Of a DNA stretch of 8,638 nt, positions 6,710-8,638 are shown in pieces (the stretch's first letter is position 1; the number at the start of each line of letters is the position of its first letter). The notes under the pieces were generated by a model. The model was not told the DNA's origin and did not search any database. It saw only the letters and a program-made list of their open reading frames with translations. Source of the stretch: an uncultured Oxalobacteraceae bacterium (GTDB lineage: Bacteria; Pseudomonadota; Gammaproteobacteria; Burkholderiales; Burkholderiaceae). Location: positions 1 through 8,638 of the forward strand of contig CAMLFK010000217.1 in the NCBI GenBank assembly GCA_946479255.1, given 5' to 3'. The position numbers were made by a program, and so were the translations under genes.

Positions 6710-6748
6710 CCGCCTGAGTTTCGACTAAGATATGCCGATTCCGCTCAC

Positions 6749-6754
6749 TATGCT
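6749..6754 (+). promoter_or_regulatory. Possible -10 element for the cupin-halogenase pair
   Basis: TATGCT lies 9 nt before the ATG of the cupin-like gene, and no -35 match is visible at the right spacing. If used, transcription would start at or within a few bases of the ATG, giving a leaderless message, which would fit the absence of a ribosome site there. Another option is TAAGAT at 6726-6731. Weak evidence. Confidence 0.2.
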
Positions 6755-6763
6755 TGCCGTTAC

Positions 6764-7768
6764 ATGACCACTCCGATCCGTGAAATCGATGCATCCGGTC
6801 CCATCGCGCTCTCCGAAGAATTGCTGACCGCCACCGACCCGCTGGTGCTGCGCGGCCTGGCCGCCAACTGGCCGCTGGTCAAGGCAGCGCGCCAGTCGCA
6901 ACAGGAGGCCGGCAAGTACCTGCTGCGCTTTTACCGCGGTGAAGCCGTGATCGCCATGCTCGGCCTGCCGGAAATAAAAGGCCGCTACTTCTACAACGAG
7001 GACCTGTCCGACTTCAATTTCAAGGCCATCCGCGCGCGCCTGGACAAGGTGCTGGAAGAACTGGACGACCACAAGGACGATGTGGAGCCGCCCGCCCTGT
7101 ATGTCGGCTCGACCATGATCGACAACTACCTGCCGGGCTTTCGCGCGGAGAACGATATCGACCTCGGCCAGCGCGACCCGCTGGCCAGCATCTGGATCGG
7201 CAACCGCTCGCGCATCGCCGCCCACTACGATTTGCCGGACAATATAGCCTGCGTGGCGGCCGGGCGCCGCCGCTTCACCCTGTTCCCGCCGGAACAGCTC
7301 AGCAACCTGTACATCGGGCCGCTCGACTACACGCCCGCCGGCCAGGCGATCAGCCTGGTCGACTTCCACGCGCCCGATCTGGAAAAGTTCCCTAAATTTT
7401 CCGAAGCCCTGCGCCATGCGCAAGTGGCCGAGCTCGATGCCGGCGACGCCATCTTCATTCCCAGCATGTGGTGGCATCACATCGAAGCGTTGGCAGCCTT
7501 CAATGTGCTGGTCAATTACTGGTGGCGCCAGTCGCCCGACTTCATGGACACGCCGACCAATGCCCTGATGCACGCCTTCATGACCATGCGCGACCTGCCG
7601 CCGGCCCAGCGGGCGGCCTGGGCCGAGCTGTTCCGCCACTATATTTTCGAAGCCGACGGCAGCGAGTCGGCCCACATTCCGCCGGCCGCGCGCGGTTTGC
7701 TGGCGCCGCTGGACGACGGCGCCACCCGCCAGATCCGCAGCCAGCTGCTCAACCGCATGAAACGCTGA
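6764..7768 (+). CDS. Cupin_8/JmjC-like protein, probable Fe(II)/2-oxoglutarate-dependent hydroxylase
   Basis: This 334-aa cytoplasmic protein has the cupin_8 fold shared with FIH-type protein hydroxylases, which use iron, oxygen and 2-oxoglutarate to hydroxylate peptides. Seen: AAHYDLPDNIACV (152-164) with the iron ligands H154 and D156, then GRRRFTLFPPEQ (167-178), and FIPSMWWHHIEAL (231-243) supplying the second histidine (H238 or H239), all in the order found in FIH. The position equal to the 2-oxoglutarate-binding lysine of FIH is R169. An upstream in-frame ATG at 6683 lies inside the terminator hairpin, so the ATG at 6764 is preferred. It has no clear ribosome site. It follows the receptor terminator by 54 bp and precedes the halogenase by 21 bp, so it probably shares a message with the halogenase. 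Substrate unknown; related proteins beside TonB receptors are usually annotated only as cupin-like. Confidence 0.85.
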   Translation: MTTPIREIDASGPIALSEELLTATDPLVLRGLAANWPLVKAARQSQQEAGKYLLRFYRGEAVIAMLGLPEIKGRYFYNEDLSDFNFKAIRARLDKVLEELDDHKDDVEPPALYVGSTMIDNYLPGFRAENDIDLGQRDPLASIWIGNRSRIAAHYDLPDNIACVAAGRRRFTLFPPEQLSNLYIGPLDYTPAGQAISLVDFHAPDLEKFPKFSEALRHAQVAELDAGDAIFIPSMWWHHIEALAAFNVLVNYWWRQSPDFMDTPTNALMHAFMTMRDLPPAQRAAWAELFRHYIFEADGSESAHIPPAARGLLAPLDDGATRQIRSQLLNRMKR

Positions 7769-7789
7769 TCAACTCCAAAAGGGGACCAC

Positions 7790-8638
7790 GTGCAAGAGAA
7801 TAAAACGCAACGCCAGGCGATCCGCCGGGTCATCATCGCCGGCGGCGGCACGGCCGGCTGGATGGCCGCCGCGGCCATCTCCAAGACCCTGGGCAAGATC
7901 CTCGACATTACCCTGATCGAGTCGGACGAGATCGGCACCGTCGGCGTGGGCGAAGCCACCATCCCGACCATGCTCACCTTCCACCGCCTGCTGGAATTGA
8001 ACGAAGCCGAGTTCATGGCCGCTACCTGCGCCACCTTCAAGCTCGGCATCAGCTTTGAAAACTGGCGCGACTTGGGCGAAGACTATATCCACTCGTTTGG
8101 TTTGACCGGGCGCGACCACTGGACCGCCGGCTTCCAGCACTTCTGGATGAAGGGGCGCCAGCGCAAGCTGGCCAGCGACTACGGCGACTACTGCCTGGAA
8201 CTGAAGGCCGCCCAGATGAACCGCTTCGCCCACCTGCCCGACGACGGCCTGAACTACGCCTATCATCTGGACGCCAGCCTGTACGCCAAGTACCTGCGCA
8301 AGTTCAGCGAAGGCTTCGGCGTCAAGCGCCTGGAAGGCAAGATCGCCAAGGTCAACAAGGCCGCCAGCTCCGGCCACATCAGCTCCCTGACCTTGGAATC
8401 CGGCGCCGTGCTCGAAGGCGACTTCTTCATCGACTGCACGGGTTTCCGTTCGCTGCTGCTGGGCGATGCCATGGGCGTGGGCTATGAAGACTGGTCGCAC
8501 TGGCTGTTCTGCGACAGCGCGCTGGCGGTGCAGACCGAGTCGGTCGGCGAGCCGGTGCCTTATACCCGCTCGATCGCGCGCGACGCCGGCTGGCAATGGC
8601 GCATTCCGCTGCAGCACCGCACCGGCAACGGCCACGTG
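7790..8638 (+). CDS. Flavin-dependent tryptophan-type halogenase, 3' end outside window
   Basis: This PF04820-family enzyme would use reduced FAD, oxygen and halide to chlorinate or brominate an aromatic substrate. The first 283 residues are visible, of about 500 usual. Seen: FAD-binding AGGGTAGWMAA (17-27), the GVGEATIPT block (52-60), catalytic lysine K84 in TFKLGISFENW (equivalent to K79 of PrnA), the DCTGFRS block, and the halogenase signature WQWRIP (268-273). These suggest an intact, active enzyme; the second catalytic residue (a Glu in PrnA) lies outside. The GTG at 7790 is chosen because AAGGGGA lies about 4 nt upstream and the Rossmann motif follows; there is a 21-bp gap after the cupin gene, consistent with one operon. 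Enzymes of this TonB-linked branch appear not to act mainly on free tryptophan; some relatives prefer bromide and indoles. A FAD reductase partner is not in the window. Confidence 0.9.
   Translation, partial: MQENKTQRQAIRRVIIAGGGTAGWMAAAAISKTLGKILDITLIESDEIGTVGVGEATIPTMLTFHRLLELNEAEFMAATCATFKLGISFENWRDLGEDYIHSFGLTGRDHWTAGFQHFWMKGRQRKLASDYGDYCLELKAAQMNRFAHLPDDGLNYAYHLDASLYAKYLRKFSEGFGVKRLEGKIAKVNKAASSGHISSLTLESGAVLEGDFFIDCTGFRSLLLGDAMGVGYEDWSHWLFCDSALAVQTESVGEPVPYTRSIARDAGWQWRIPLQHRTGNGHV

Noticed and set aside
3834..6794. A 986-aa open frame on the minus strand across the whole receptor gene
   Set aside because: It is the antisense shadow of a GC-biased coding sequence, with a composition of Ala, Gly, Arg, Val and His and no domain motifs, and the plus-strand receptor is unambiguous.
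6725..7675. A 316-aa minus-strand frame opposite the cupin gene
   Set aside because: Antisense shadow; its start overlaps the receptor-cupin spacer and no protein family is recognisable.
7769..8635. A 288-aa minus-strand frame opposite the halogenase
   Set aside because: Antisense shadow with repetitive Val/Ala/Gly/Gln content; the plus strand carries the FAD and WxWxIP halogenase motifs.

Overview
The window is GC-rich with a strong G/C third-position bias, and it looks like chromosomal DNA of a betaproteobacterium. The protein repertoire fits Oxalobacteraceae (Massilia, Duganella or Janthinobacterium relatives): a Rep-type helicase, a DUF1857/AtaL-like protein, a PRK06292-like flavoprotein, and a receptor resembling the Xanthomonas/Caulobacter TonB family. 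This assignment rests on recognising protein families by eye, not on a database search. No tRNA, rRNA, CRISPR array, insertion sequence or phage gene was seen.

Left part (1-3170), housekeeping-like. The 5' part of a Rep-family DNA helicase gene runs leftwards off the window (2-1108, minus). It is divergent from a small SRPBCC/DUF1857 gene (1240-1725, plus). That gene converges, with only 5 bp between the stop codons, on a dihydrolipoyl dehydrogenase-like flavoprotein disulfide reductase (1731-3170, minus).

Middle (3171-3647). A 477-bp AT-richer intergenic region holds the most regulatory structure in the window. It carries a 12-bp perfect palindrome, repeated TAACA/TGTTA elements and a good sigma70-like promoter (TTGACT-17-TACACT). 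Downstream lies a leader of about 227 nt with a possible 18-codon leader peptide, a hairpin followed by T5, and a second GC-rich hairpin just before the ribosome binding site of the receptor.

Right part (3648-8638), the accessory module. A 999-aa TonB-dependent outer-membrane receptor ends at a strong intrinsic terminator. It is followed by a cupin_8/JmjC-like protein with the HxD...H iron site of Fe(II)/2-oxoglutarate hydroxylases, then 21 bp later by a flavin-dependent (tryptophan-type) halogenase cut by the window edge. This receptor, cupin-like and halogenase set recurs in Caulobacter- and Xanthomonas-type genomes, but its biochemical purpose is poorly understood. A plausible reading is that the receptor imports a substrate and that one or both oxidative enzymes modify it, or modify a partner protein or peptide. 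The regulated-looking leader and the terminator after the receptor suggest that receptor and enzymes are made at different levels.
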